Source of the DNA: Mariniblastus sp.
Lineage (GTDB): Bacteria; Planctomycetota; Planctomycetia; Pirellulales; Pirellulaceae
Assembly: GCA_014237975.1 (NCBI GenBank)
Contig: JABACA010000001.1
Coordinates: forward strand, 1 to 64,000
Direction of reading: 5' to 3'
DNA: 64,000 bases
Numbering within the stretch: position 1 is the stretch's first letter; each line of letters starts with the position of its first letter. Positions 40,850-50,771 of the stretch are shown in pieces. A program made the position numbers and the translations under genes. Under the pieces are notes generated by a model that was given only the letters and a program-made list of their open reading frames with translations, did not search any database and was not told the origin of the DNA.

Positions 40850-41620
40850 CTATTTCGATTTCGCCGACAATCGATTTGCCGTCTTTGATGATTCCGTTGT
40901 GTCGGTTGGAGGTGATCCGGATCCGGTTGCCGCCTGGTCGGAAACTGGTTTTGATTCCAATCGATTGCAAAAACGGCCCAGTCCGTAATCTTGCATGAGC
41001 AAACAGCTGACGAGCAATGCAACCGCGGCTCCCGATAGGACATCACTTGTCCAATGAGCGTTTCCCACGATTCGTTGCAATGAGGCGAGAATGGCAAGGC
41101 CCGTAAAAAGATATTTCCCCCGGGGGAATACGTAAGTCAGTCCGACAGCCAGTCCCACGGCAGTGGCGGTGTGGCCCGAGGGGAAGGACTGAAGGTTGTT
41201 GTCCGTGTTCAGCGCGAAGTGGTCAATGAAGCCAGACCACGTGGAGGTTGCCTTTTCCCATTGGCCGACAAAGTCACCAGGGCGCTGTCTCACAATAAAC
41301 ATCTTGATGCACTGAGCGGTCAAACCAGAAAAGGCCGCCAGCATCGCGACGCGAGGAATGTATTTTTGTTTTTCAGGAAAAAGAACCCAAATTCCCAGGA
41401 GAATCATCAACACGCCAAAGCCATGTGCAAAGATCTCAGACAGGTGAAAGACCTTTTGCAAGTCGCCTGGTAAAAATCCAGTTTGTAACGCTTTTGAGAT
41501 AACCACGTCAAAGGGTGCCAGACATACGGCGGCTATCAGCAGGACCAAGACCACAACAAGGATCCTGGACCACGTGAATTTTGATCGGTCCCCCGTTAAC
41601 TGGTTGGTTTCGGTGAGCAT
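40850..41620 (-). CDS. PAP2-family phosphatase
   Basis: 'KMFIVRQRPGDF', 'SFPSGHTATAVGLAVGL', 'SLQRIVGNAHWTSDVLSGAAVALL'. Confidence 0.93.
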   Translation of the reverse strand: MLTETNQLTGDRSKFTWSRILVVVLVLLIAAVCLAPFDVVISKALQTGFLPGDLQKVFHLSEIFAHGFGVLMILLGIWVLFPEKQKYIPRVAMLAAFSGLTAQCIKMFIVRQRPGDFVGQWEKATSTWSGFIDHFALNTDNNLQSFPSGHTATAVGLAVGLTYVFPRGKYLFTGLAILASLQRIVGNAHWTSDVLSGAAVALLVSCLLMQDYGLGRFCNRLESKPVSDQAATGSGSPPTDTTESSKTANRLSAKSK

Positions 41621-41905
41621 GCGTTGACGCTTCCAGGATTCTCATCGTGAAACAGGCTGAATGACCTAATCTAAACGAATCAGGGAATAAAAAAAAAGGT
41701 TGATTATTTGTCCGGCAGCCTTTGGGCGGTCCCTGTTGTCACCTTGTTATGGCAAACATGTTCTACGTCAGGCCTGAAAATATGGGTAAAGCGATGCTGG
41801 CAACTGGGCTGTGACAACCAGCCATGGCGGGCGAGGAGACGCCAATGATTCTGGTTCTATCAAGCGATACTCCTCAGCGATCGCTGAACGACGGTTCGAG
41901 ATTAT

Positions 41906-42940
41906 CTACAACGGGCTGCCGGACGAATCCGATGCCTCGCCAATTTGATCAATTGTTCGCCGATTGAGGAACCAGGCGATGGCCCCGACTGCTGAGGTGA
42001 CCAGCAGCACGAATCGAAACGTGAAAGCGATTACGATGCCGCGTTGGTTCGTGTTCTCCCCGGCAAATGCCTGGTAGAGAAAGTCGTATGCCAATTCCAT
42101 ACCGCCGATGCCACCGGGCAACGGTATCGCATTTGCCGTCATTGCGATCGGTGTGATGATGAAATGCTGGCCCAGTGATGGGTGGGTATTCGTGATGGCT
42201 AATGCGACGGAAAAAATAGAGCCTGCAAAACAGACAACACAAACACTACTCAGTAGGAAGCAAAATCCGATGGCAGGCAGTTTGCGACGATAGACGATCA
42301 ATACATTAAAAAAACGTTTAAACACGGGGCCCACTTTTGGCAAGTGCGTCACGCGTTTATATGATTTCGTCTTGGTGACACGGGGAGTCAACAGCAATGC
42401 GAAGAGTAGCAGGTAGCCAACGATAGTCACCACAACGATCAACCGACAAAATGCAATCAAAGCGGCCATCTTGTTGGGGTTTGCCACATTGGGACCGCTG
42501 GGAATATCAGCTACCAGGAACGCGACTGAGGCGAAGCTGAACATGGTCATCATCCCGATTAACCGGTCGGCCAGCACAGAGGCAATCGCTTCCGGCACCC
42601 GGTGCTTGACTTGCCTTGTGACATAAAAGGCGCGCAACGAATCACCACCGACGACCCCAAAAGCGAACAGGTTAAAAAAGGACCCGATAAATCCAATCCG
42701 TACTGCATCAAATACCGAAAACGGGATATCCAATGCGCGAACCATGATTCTCCATCGCAAATAACTGATGACATGCGCAGTCAGGCAGAGCAGGATGGCA
42801 ACTCCCAGCCAGCCCCAATTCAGGTCCTCCAGGGATAGGTCCTGAAATTGGTTGGTTTTCCAGGCGGTAAAGAAAAGGTATCCCAGGATGCCCAAAGACA
42901 TCAGCACCTTGAAAATCAGAATGCCGGTTTTTTTGCTCAC
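41906..42940 (-). CDS. Lysylphosphatidylglycerol synthase TM / flippase-like family protein
   Basis: Multi-pass; 'LRWRIMVRALDIPFSVFDAVRIGFIGSFFNLFAFGVVGGDSLRAFYVTRQ', 'PLPGGIGGMELAY'. Confidence 0.9.
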   Translation of the reverse strand: MSKKTGILIFKVLMSLGILGYLFFTAWKTNQFQDLSLEDLNWGWLGVAILLCLTAHVISYLRWRIMVRALDIPFSVFDAVRIGFIGSFFNLFAFGVVGGDSLRAFYVTRQVKHRVPEAIASVLADRLIGMMTMFSFASVAFLVADIPSGPNVANPNKMAALIAFCRLIVVVTIVGYLLLFALLLTPRVTKTKSYKRVTHLPKVGPVFKRFFNVLIVYRRKLPAIGFCFLLSSVCVVCFAGSIFSVALAITNTHPSLGQHFIITPIAMTANAIPLPGGIGGMELAYDFLYQAFAGENTNQRGIVIAFTFRFVLLVTSAVGAIAWFLNRRTIDQIGEASDSSGSPL

Positions 42941-43731
42941 GGCTGAGGGTCCTGACGAGTTGCTCGAGTGGCAATAAATACATCCAGATACTCCGTAAGC
43001 GGTTCTTCGGGAGTCAGCCAGTTGTCTTCATACATCCCGCTAATGACAAAACCGGCATCAATTTGGCCACCAATCTGATCCGTCAATGTATGCCCAAATT
43101 CCATCGGTTCATTTTCATCCATCAGTTTTTGGCGGTTCTCGGCAGACATGTCGCGAAGGTCAGAATAGGGGATTCCATGTTTTACAACCAGATTGCCTTT
43201 TTGCATCTCAAAGGAATCGAATAGATATCGCACCGGATTATTAAAACCGGACAACAGGTGACCACCCGGTCGTAAGACTCGAAACGCCTCTTGCCAGACA
43301 GGACGGATCTGCGGGACAAAACAATTGGAGCAGGGGTGGATAATCAGATCGAATGCCTGGTCGTGGAAGTCGGACAGGTCATCCATCTGTCCCAGAACGG
43401 TTGCAATCTCAAGCCCTTCGCGCTGCGCAACCAGTTGATCCCGCTGCAGTTGAGCTGGGCTGTTATCCAGTGTGGTTACATTGGCTCCGGCCGCCGACAA
43501 GATGGGTGCCTGCTGTCCACCACCACCGGCAAGGCACAGAACGTCCGCTCCTGAAATCGAACCCAACCACTGCTGTGGAACAGGTTTTTCCGGGGTCAAT
43601 ACGATTTGCCAATGCCCCTGTCTGGCTTGTTCGATTGTTTCACTGGAAACGGGAACCGTCCATTGGTTGTCGTTGGAAGCCAAATGGTCCCAAGCCTTGC
43701 GGTTGTAATCTACCAGTTCACGCCGATGCAT
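42937..43731 (-). CDS. Class I SAM-dependent methyltransferase
   Basis: 'DVLCLAGGGGQQAPILSAAGANVTTLDNSPAQLQRD...FRVLRPGGHLLSGFNNP'; overlaps the next ATG. Confidence 0.9.
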   Translation of the reverse strand: MHRRELVDYNRKAWDHLASNDNQWTVPVSSETIEQARQGHWQIVLTPEKPVPQQWLGSISGADVLCLAGGGGQQAPILSAAGANVTTLDNSPAQLQRDQLVAQREGLEIATVLGQMDDLSDFHDQAFDLIIHPCSNCFVPQIRPVWQEAFRVLRPGGHLLSGFNNPVRYLFDSFEMQKGNLVVKHGIPYSDLRDMSAENRQKLMDENEPMEFGHTLTDQIGGQIDAGFVISGMYEDNWLTPEEPLTEYLDVFIATRATRQDPQP

Positions 43732-43742
43732 CGTATGAGACC

Positions 43743-44915
43743 TTAACTGAAAATGGCCGTACTGGCAGTGAATCCGTGTAGAAAATTCTTGCCGCCTACA
43801 GAACCTAATTCTCCCGCGGCGAAGAAGCCGGCAATCTTGTCGGTACCCAGTGTTTGCCTTAGCAGGGCGGCGTCGTGATGGACGTCTGGAAACATGTGGG
43901 TCCCTCGGCCGTTACAGGTAAACAGGATTGCAGACTTGGGATGAACTTCGTTGACCTTGTTTGACAGTAGCTGCTGCATTTCTGCATCGGCCGTTTCGTG
44001 ATCGCGAATGTGGAATTGCACCGTTTGGCCAACCGGTATGTAATCAGCCACCATAATCCCTCCCGTTTCGGTATCCAACGAGATGACATTGCGAACAAGA
44101 AAATCACCGTATCCGAACTGGTCTTGATACTCACTGATGGCGCGTCCGACGTGTAGTCCAGATTCTATCATCCGTTGTTCACGGGTTGGCAGTGTATCAA
44201 AAATCTTTTTCAATTTGACCAGCGCCGGTTCTCCACCCAGTTGGTAAAGAATATTCCTTTCCGATTGGGTTACGATCATCGGTTCACCAATCGGGCGGCA
44301 GCCCTGGGAGACGACCGTTTGTATGTAGTTCGTTCCGGACGTCCTTATCACGACCGCACCTTTTTGGAATGTTTCCGAATTAAGAAGCAACCGGGATTCG
44401 TCGGGGCTCAAGGCACCGCTGGCCATTCCACCCAGGATCTCGACGTCCGGGCGATCTTCGTTAAATCGCTCCAACAAACCGTCCATTGGAAATTCGAATG
44501 GTTCAGCGATAGCAATTAGTTTGGACTGGGCAGGCCAGGGGCCGCTTATTTCATCGGGCCAACCCACGATCGCTCCACCGTCGGAACTCCGCTCAAATTC
44601 CAGGTGCATGGGAACCAGGTCGCAGCCAGGAAGGTGGGCGGTCCAGATGACAAGGCACTTTTGTTCTTCGTATTCACGATCATGAGCAATGGCTGTTTCG
44701 CATTTGCAACCAACAACATTCGTTGCATTCAATACGCCCTGGATGCGAGGCATGTAGAGATCAAAGTCGTCGGTTGAGTAGCCGGCTGCAAAAACGACCG
44801 CCAGATCGATGGAATCGCTGAATCTTGCTGTCAAGTCTTGGCAAACGTTCGTGGCCGCTGAGTCCAGAGAATCCGAAGTGTCGACTGAAACTGCGTAATT
44901 TGATGAGGATTCCAT
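43743..44915 (-). CDS. FIST N/C domain protein
   Basis: 'VFAAGYSTDDFDLYMPRIQGVLNATNVVGCKCETAI...KSAILFTCNGRGTHMF...GFFAAGELGSVGGKNFLHGFTASTAIF'. Confidence 0.92.
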   Translation of the reverse strand: MESSSNYAVSVDTSDSLDSAATNVCQDLTARFSDSIDLAVVFAAGYSTDDFDLYMPRIQGVLNATNVVGCKCETAIAHDREYEEQKCLVIWTAHLPGCDLVPMHLEFERSSDGGAIVGWPDEISGPWPAQSKLIAIAEPFEFPMDGLLERFNEDRPDVEILGGMASGALSPDESRLLLNSETFQKGAVVIRTSGTNYIQTVVSQGCRPIGEPMIVTQSERNILYQLGGEPALVKLKKIFDTLPTREQRMIESGLHVGRAISEYQDQFGYGDFLVRNVISLDTETGGIMVADYIPVGQTVQFHIRDHETADAEMQQLLSNKVNEVHPKSAILFTCNGRGTHMFPDVHHDAALLRQTLGTDKIAGFFAAGELGSVGGKNFLHGFTASTAIFS

Positions 44916-45137
44916 GGGGCTCCATAAAGGAAATACGAGATAACAAGTTCAAAGGCCTGTTCAACGCTTGGATATGATAACCCAACCGGAAATACTTGGT
45001 AATCTGTAGATGGAACTGCTGACGGGCAAAATAATTTGCCAAAAAATTGACCGATAGGAGGGCGATTGGGAACTTGCCCTTTAAAATTGGCGTCATGAAG
45101 TGGTTGATTTGCATTGAATCCAGGATCGCATTTTGGA

Positions 45138-46583
45138 ATGGATAGGAAAGGGAGAATGCCGTTCGTGCGCCGAAATTACCTGTCACTATCACTGTTTTTC
45201 ATTCCCCCCCTTCTGCTGTTGGCAGCCTTGGATTTCGAAAATCCGCCAATTCCTGTCATTCACCTGTCGAACATTCCATTTGAAGTCAGTCAGCCTGGTT
45301 TTTCCGGCGAGGCATGTTTGTCGATGTATTTGCAATCGTGCGGTTACGACATTTCCCAAGAGCAGGTTTTCAGCCGTTCCGGACTCGATCCTTCCGAGGG
45401 GCGAGGTTGTCAAACGGATGAGTTAATTCGGACGGCCCAGTATTTTGGATTAGACCCCGGGCCGGTATGGCATTCTTTTCAAATCAACAATCGCCAGGCC
45501 AATCTGCATGAAATCTGGCAAGACACGCTGCAAGATTTAAAAAATCAACAACCTTCTATTTTTCGCATCCTCCAGGATGGTCAGGAAACGTTTGTTTTGC
45601 TGACGGGCTATGATCCCGAGACAGACAAAGTTGTTTTTCATGCCCCGCAGGACACGATCGGAAAGAACCGCAGGCAGGATCGAAGCGTGTTTTTAAACCG
45701 TTGTATGGCTGGGCCAACAGGTCAGCAGTTAACGCTTGTCCGATTGGAATTGAATTCCGGCAAGGGGTTGTCATTGCAAAACAACGATGACGGCTTTTCG
45801 GATGCGGATTTTGCAAAACACGTTCGGAAACTCAAGCAGGATCTACCGCCTGGAGACTTCCGGGTGGTTGTCGAAAAACCGTTTGTCGTGATCGGCGACG
45901 AGTCGTTAGCCAAGATTAAGCAACGTACCAAGCACACGATCAAGTGGGCGGTTGATCGCCTGAAACAGGATTACTTTTTAAAAGACCCCGACCAGATCGT
46001 CGATATTTGGCTTTTCAAAGACAAAGCGAGTTACGAAAAAAATGTCGAATTGCTGGTTGGATATCCGCCGACCACCAAATTTGGTTTTTATTCTTCACAC
46101 CATCATGTTCTGGTCATGAATATTTCGACCGGTGGGGGCACCCTGGTTCATGAGATTGTCCATCCATTTATCGAGAGTAACTTTCCTGGTTGCCCCTCCT
46201 GGTTCAACGAAGGATTGGCCTCTTTATACGAGCAATGCCGGGATCGGGAGGGCCATATCTGGGGCAGCACTAATTGGAGACTGCGGGGACTGCAGGGCGC
46301 GATTGAAAGCAAGCGGGTTCCATCATTCAGAGAATTGTGTGGTACCACCCGCGAACAGTTTTACCACGAAGATCCCGGAACCAACTACTCTCAGGCAAGG
46401 TACCTCTGTTACTACCTTCAGGAAAAAGGACTGCTACGGAAGTACTATAAGGCGTTCCGCGCTAACGTTGCGCAAGATCCGTCGGGCTACGAGACGCTTA
46501 GCGAAATCCTCGGCCAACCCGATATGGATGATTTCAAAAAGAAGTGGGAGGCCTACGTAATGAAATTGCGTTTTACTCAATAA
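45138..46583 (+). CDS. C39-like domain plus HExxH metallopeptidase-like protein
   Basis: N-terminal 'SQPGFSGEACLSMYLQSCGYDISQ...TFVLLTGYDPETDKVVFHAPQD'; C-terminal 'LVHEIVHPFIES...WFNEGLASLYE'; start uncertain. Confidence 0.8.
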   Translation: MDRKGRMPFVRRNYLSLSLFFIPPLLLLAALDFENPPIPVIHLSNIPFEVSQPGFSGEACLSMYLQSCGYDISQEQVFSRSGLDPSEGRGCQTDELIRTAQYFGLDPGPVWHSFQINNRQANLHEIWQDTLQDLKNQQPSIFRILQDGQETFVLLTGYDPETDKVVFHAPQDTIGKNRRQDRSVFLNRCMAGPTGQQLTLVRLELNSGKGLSLQNNDDGFSDADFAKHVRKLKQDLPPGDFRVVVEKPFVVIGDESLAKIKQRTKHTIKWAVDRLKQDYFLKDPDQIVDIWLFKDKASYEKNVELLVGYPPTTKFGFYSSHHHVLVMNISTGGGTLVHEIVHPFIESNFPGCPSWFNEGLASLYEQCRDREGHIWGSTNWRLRGLQGAIESKRVPSFRELCGTTREQFYHEDPGTNYSQARYLCYYLQEKGLLRKYYKAFRANVAQDPSGYETLSEILGQPDMDDFKKKWEAYVMKLRFTQ

Positions 46584-46601
46584 CAGGTTTACGACTTTGG
46601 A

Positions 46602-47546
46602 TTACCTGTTCCTGATTTCAGACAGATGCGATTTCAGATTTTCTTTTTGAGAGGGATTGTCACAAAGCTTGATCGCTTTGCGCAAATTGATTCGCGCGAC
46701 TCTGAAATCCTGTTTCGATTCCGCAATCGTGACCAAATCAAGCAGGGCATTGAACTCGGCTTTCTTATCTTCTTGCCGTTTCAACCGCTGCGCTTTGATG
46801 GCTGCGACACTCACGTCACCCGTTTGGGCACTACTGTCGGGGTTGCTATAGGTGCGGCTTGTCTCGGTATACGTTGGTTCGTCTGCTGGCGGACCCGCGG
46901 TAAGATCGGTCCCACTTTGAATTGCCCGGGTCACTGCATTGTCCATGAAATACGGTGGTCGACGTTGGAACCCATTGCCACTGACCGGGATGATGCCTGT
47001 CACAAATGGCCGATAAGCCCCGCTACTGATTGAACCGCCATGGCCATTTTGGACCACCAGGCTGGGAGTTGTCGTGGTCATGGAACGGGAACTGCCTTGG
47101 CCAAAATCGAAACCCAGCGAGAATCCACCACCACCGCGGTTAAGATAATTAAATCCAAACCTTGCATTGGCAGCCGGGTCGTATCCGCCGTATTGAGGGA
47201 TGGCACTCCCCATTCCTCCCTGACGAAAAACAAGATTGCCATTGGGAGTGAACTGGCCATTGGGCCCAAGTCCAACGACGCGTGAACCTGGCCCGCGGCC
47301 GCCTGGCAGGCTGAAGCCAAAATTGACGCCGAGGCGTTCGTAATAGGAATCCCTGGTCGTGGTGAAGGGGGTTGAAACGCCGATCTGTTGAGCCACAAGA
47401 GTGCGAGTCGGAAATACCATGCCGACTTCGAAATGCCAGAAACAGATGACGGTGATCAGTGGCACGAGCCTGCCAAATTTGCCGTGAAACAGATGTTGAA
47501 AAATACTGACTGGTTGCTTCATGGTCGATTTCAAGTTGGCCAGCAT
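46602..47546 (-). CDS. Hypothetical secreted protein
   Basis: N-terminal hydrophobic segment, Gly-rich middle, charged C-terminal helix. Confidence 0.65.
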   Translation of the reverse strand: MLANLKSTMKQPVSIFQHLFHGKFGRLVPLITVICFWHFEVGMVFPTRTLVAQQIGVSTPFTTTRDSYYERLGVNFGFSLPGGRGPGSRVVGLGPNGQFTPNGNLVFRQGGMGSAIPQYGGYDPAANARFGFNYLNRGGGGFSLGFDFGQGSSRSMTTTTPSLVVQNGHGGSISSGAYRPFVTGIIPVSGNGFQRRPPYFMDNAVTRAIQSGTDLTAGPPADEPTYTETSRTYSNPDSSAQTGDVSVAAIKAQRLKRQEDKKAEFNALLDLVTIAESKQDFRVARINLRKAIKLCDNPSQKENLKSHLSEIRNR

Positions 47547-47827
47547 AGGTATCCCTTTATGACTTTGGAAAAAATCACATGAAAAACAGTGAGCCGCGCT
47601 GATTCACCATGATTTTATGACAGCACTTGAGCCAAGGTCAACGATTGCTATTGAAGATTCGCCTGATTATTAAAATGATATAGTCGATTCAGAATCGGAC
47701 CAGTGGGAAAACCGGGTCTTTAACCCGCCCGGATTTCCAACGTAAACGGTCAGCCAGGCCGTTGATGTCTTCCCCGCTCACTGCTGGATTGACGTGGTTT
47801 TTTAACGAAAAAAAATTAAGGTGCAAA

Positions 47828-48187
47828 ATGGACTTTGCCCAACTTGCGGAATATGCCAATCACGGTTTGACTTGGGTCGGTTTTGGAACCATTGTCGGTC
47901 TGGCCGCCAAAGCCGTAATGCCGGACCGGGATCCGGGTGGTCCGATCGCATTGTTGATGATGAGTATTACCGGGTCGCTGATCGGATGTGCGTTACTCAG
48001 GTATTTTTTTCCTGCCCAACCAATCGAGCCGGTCAGTTTGATGGGATTTGCTTTTGGCAGCGGCGGGGCATTTGCATTGCTGGTACTGTACCGGGTTTTG
48101 GGCAGACACATGGCGCATGAGATGGATAGCGTTCGACATCGCCGCCAACGCCGTCGCCAGCGTTTCTACGAGGTGTATGAGGAGTGA
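47828..48187 (+). CDS. Small hypothetical membrane protein, GlsB/YeaQ/YmgE-like
   Basis: Three TM segments, 'GTIVGLAAKAVMPDRDPGGPIALLMMSITGSLIGCALLRYF'. Confidence 0.6.
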   Translation: MDFAQLAEYANHGLTWVGFGTIVGLAAKAVMPDRDPGGPIALLMMSITGSLIGCALLRYFFPAQPIEPVSLMGFAFGSGGAFALLVLYRVLGRHMAHEMDSVRHRRQRRRQRFYEVYEE

Positions 48188-48267
48188 ATCGCTCCGATAT
48201 TCCAGAAGAAAGTGTCCCGGCGTGATACTGCGGGGACTCATCCGGTACCGCTTGCCAAACAGGACAT

Positions 48268-49332
48268 TCAAACTCCCTGTTGGCGTCTTCGACGAATTCG
48301 TTCGCTGACTCGGTCAAGCAAATCCCGCTCCTCGGGTGACAGGCTGGTAATTCCTTGACGATGAAGTTTCTTGAGAACGTCGTCCACTAACCCCTCTTCC
48401 TCCTGGGCCAGTTGGAATTCCAACAGCTCGCGCTCTTCCTGCTTTTCAATCAACCACTGCGAATAGGTGGCCTGATCGGACTCGGCAAAATCAAATAACG
48501 ATGAGTCGCTATAGATGGATTCGTAGTCAAGTTCGTCGAAATCATCCCAGTCTTCATCCATTCTCGACTGTTCCTTTTCATACGAATACCTGGCGGCGAA
48601 AATGATTGTGATGCCTGCCATCATCAACAGCACCGATGGCGGGATTACCGCTCCACTCAACTGCGATTTCAGAAACCAGGCAAGACCGATAAGCGTCAGT
48701 CCAACAGCGTGGCCAAAAACCATTAAGGCAGATTCTCGACGGATCGACGGCAGTTCCGGGTTGACCCACGTGATGACGGCTCGCAAGATCGGCTGCCCGT
48801 CAAACGGATAGCAGGGTATCAGGTTGACGATCATGATTTGAAAGTTCACCCAGGTAATGATCTTGGCCAGGGAGACTGCCCAATCCGTTCCAGCTGCAAG
48901 TGTGTTTGGATAAAACGGATTAATCAATTCCGTCAACGATTCAACATTGCTGGTGCGAAGCAACAATGTCGCGCCCAAAGCAAATATAACACCGTTGGCG
49001 AAAGGACCGGACAAGTACACCAGTATTCGGTCGCGAGGGGCAGCGACTATCTCTAAATCCGAATTGCCTCCCCAGGGTGTCAGCACGATATTGTTGACAT
49101 GCCCGCCCAGATTGGACAGCGTGAACAGGTGCGCCAACTCATGAAGAATTACGCTGAATAAAACGACAAGTGAAGTTGCGAATGCGGTTCCCAGCAGGTC
49201 CGATCGTTGACCCAGGTAATACCATTGCACGCAAAAGATTGTGGCAACAAACAGGAAAAACAGCATGTGCACCCGGACCGGGATGCCAAACCACCGTCCA
49301 ACGCTCGAGCTCCAGCAATAGTTGTCGTTCAT
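48268..49332 (-). CDS. Site-2 protease family (M50) membrane metalloprotease
   Basis: 'FSVILHELAHLFTLSNLGGHVNNIVLTPWGG', 'NLIPCYPFDGQPILRAVI'. Confidence 0.93.
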   Translation of the reverse strand: MNDNYCWSSSVGRWFGIPVRVHMLFFLFVATIFCVQWYYLGQRSDLLGTAFATSLVVLFSVILHELAHLFTLSNLGGHVNNIVLTPWGGNSDLEIVAAPRDRILVYLSGPFANGVIFALGATLLLRTSNVESLTELINPFYPNTLAAGTDWAVSLAKIITWVNFQIMIVNLIPCYPFDGQPILRAVITWVNPELPSIRRESALMVFGHAVGLTLIGLAWFLKSQLSGAVIPPSVLLMMAGITIIFAARYSYEKEQSRMDEDWDDFDELDYESIYSDSSLFDFAESDQATYSQWLIEKQEERELLEFQLAQEEEGLVDDVLKKLHRQGITSLSPEERDLLDRVSERIRRRRQQGV

Positions 49333-49586
49333 CCTTAAATCCGCTTGGTTGCTGTTCGGTATTGAAGAATAACCGCAGTGGCAACACTGCCCGTATTCTG
49401 TCGTTTGAGAAATTGACTTCCACCGTTTCTATTATTTTAAAAAGCTTGGAAAAATCCATCAATCATGCGCATATTGAAAAATTTCCAATCAATAAAACTG
49501 ATTTGGTGACGGTGTGTTCCGGTAAATGTTAAGAATAGCACGCCGGCCCAACTGGCTGTTGTTCGGTTATTACCGAATAGAATCGT

Positions 49587-50624
49587 CTAACGCTGGTACA
49601 GCTGGTTCTGAATCTGGTCGGGAGACGAAGGAAATTCGCCCCTTTGATAGTGCCAATTTCGACTAACGGGTCTCAATTTTGAGTCGATGGGCCATTCCTT
49701 GAACGGCGCGCGGCCAAGTAATTTGACCAGCTTGTCGCTGTTCATCGTCACATTGCCGGCTCGCGGTGGCAGCGGTCCGGCTTCGAGACGGTAGCACCCC
49801 TGTAACAGGTCGGGGTCGTAGCCACCGACCGCATTGACAATCTGAGCGATCTCATACAGCGACACGTTCCTCGGTCCGCCGGCGTGAAACAGGCCGTCGA
49901 CATGGCCTGCGATCATCTCTTCAAACACCTCGTTAAGGCATTCAACGTAGGTCGGTGATCGGACCTCGTCGTAGTACAGGGTCGCCGGCTTGCCTTGGAC
50001 AAAGCGGGATTGTATCCAATCAATCGCCCCGGCGTGGCCGCTGAAACTACTGCCCATTGGCAACGATATTCGCAAGATGGCCGACTGGGGCCGACGTTGA
50101 ACGATCAACTGTTCCGCTTGAACCATCGTTTTTCCATAAACGGTGACTGGATCTGTGAGCGCGAATTCATCGTGACCACCCGCACCGGTTCCTGAAAAAA
50201 CCAAATCAATTGAAACGTGTAACAACCTGATCTCCGACTTGGACAGGGCATCCAGCAGAGACTGAATCGCAACCACGTTGGCGCGATGCGCCATGGCGGG
50301 GTCCAGTTCGCAGTTTTTCAGCGCGCAGCTACCGCCGCAATTCAACACCGATTGGATGTTCTTTGATTGAATAAATTGTGCAACGGCACGGGTGTCCTCG
50401 AGGTTGACGCCAATGATGCCAGGTCCCGACAGCGGCCAGTTATTGACCGGTCGCTGACCGTAAACGGAAGGACCATACTTCTGTCGGAAATAGGAAAAGG
50501 CATTAAAGCCGGCAACACCGGCGATGCCGGTTACCAATAATGGAAGCCGGCCGTTTTCTTCCAGCTGGCGGCCGAATCGTTCCAAGTTCGAGAAATACGG
50601 TGGTTGCGATACAGACGGTTTCAT
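49587..50624 (-). CDS. RmlD-like sugar nucleotide-binding / SDR-extended protein
   Basis: 'LLVTGIAGVAGFNAFSYFRQKYG...LNCGGSCALKNCELDPAMAHRANVVAIQSLL...VSIDLVFSG...PVTVYGKTMVQAEQLI'. Confidence 0.88.
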   Translation of the reverse strand: MKPSVSQPPYFSNLERFGRQLEENGRLPLLVTGIAGVAGFNAFSYFRQKYGPSVYGQRPVNNWPLSGPGIIGVNLEDTRAVAQFIQSKNIQSVLNCGGSCALKNCELDPAMAHRANVVAIQSLLDALSKSEIRLLHVSIDLVFSGTGAGGHDEFALTDPVTVYGKTMVQAEQLIVQRRPQSAILRISLPMGSSFSGHAGAIDWIQSRFVQGKPATLYYDEVRSPTYVECLNEVFEEMIAGHVDGLFHAGGPRNVSLYEIAQIVNAVGGYDPDLLQGCYRLEAGPLPPRAGNVTMNSDKLVKLLGRAPFKEWPIDSKLRPVSRNWHYQRGEFPSSPDQIQNQLYQR

Positions 50625-50771
50625 TAAAGGCCGTTTGTGTTAAAAGTAATTTGTTGTGTGAGTCCATAATTATCCTGTCGAACCCGTTTTAGTGAACCCA
50701 ACAAAGTATGATAGAAAGAACAATTGTGTTAAGGTGAAATTCGGGTTGGTTACCTTAGTTCTGGAAGACGA

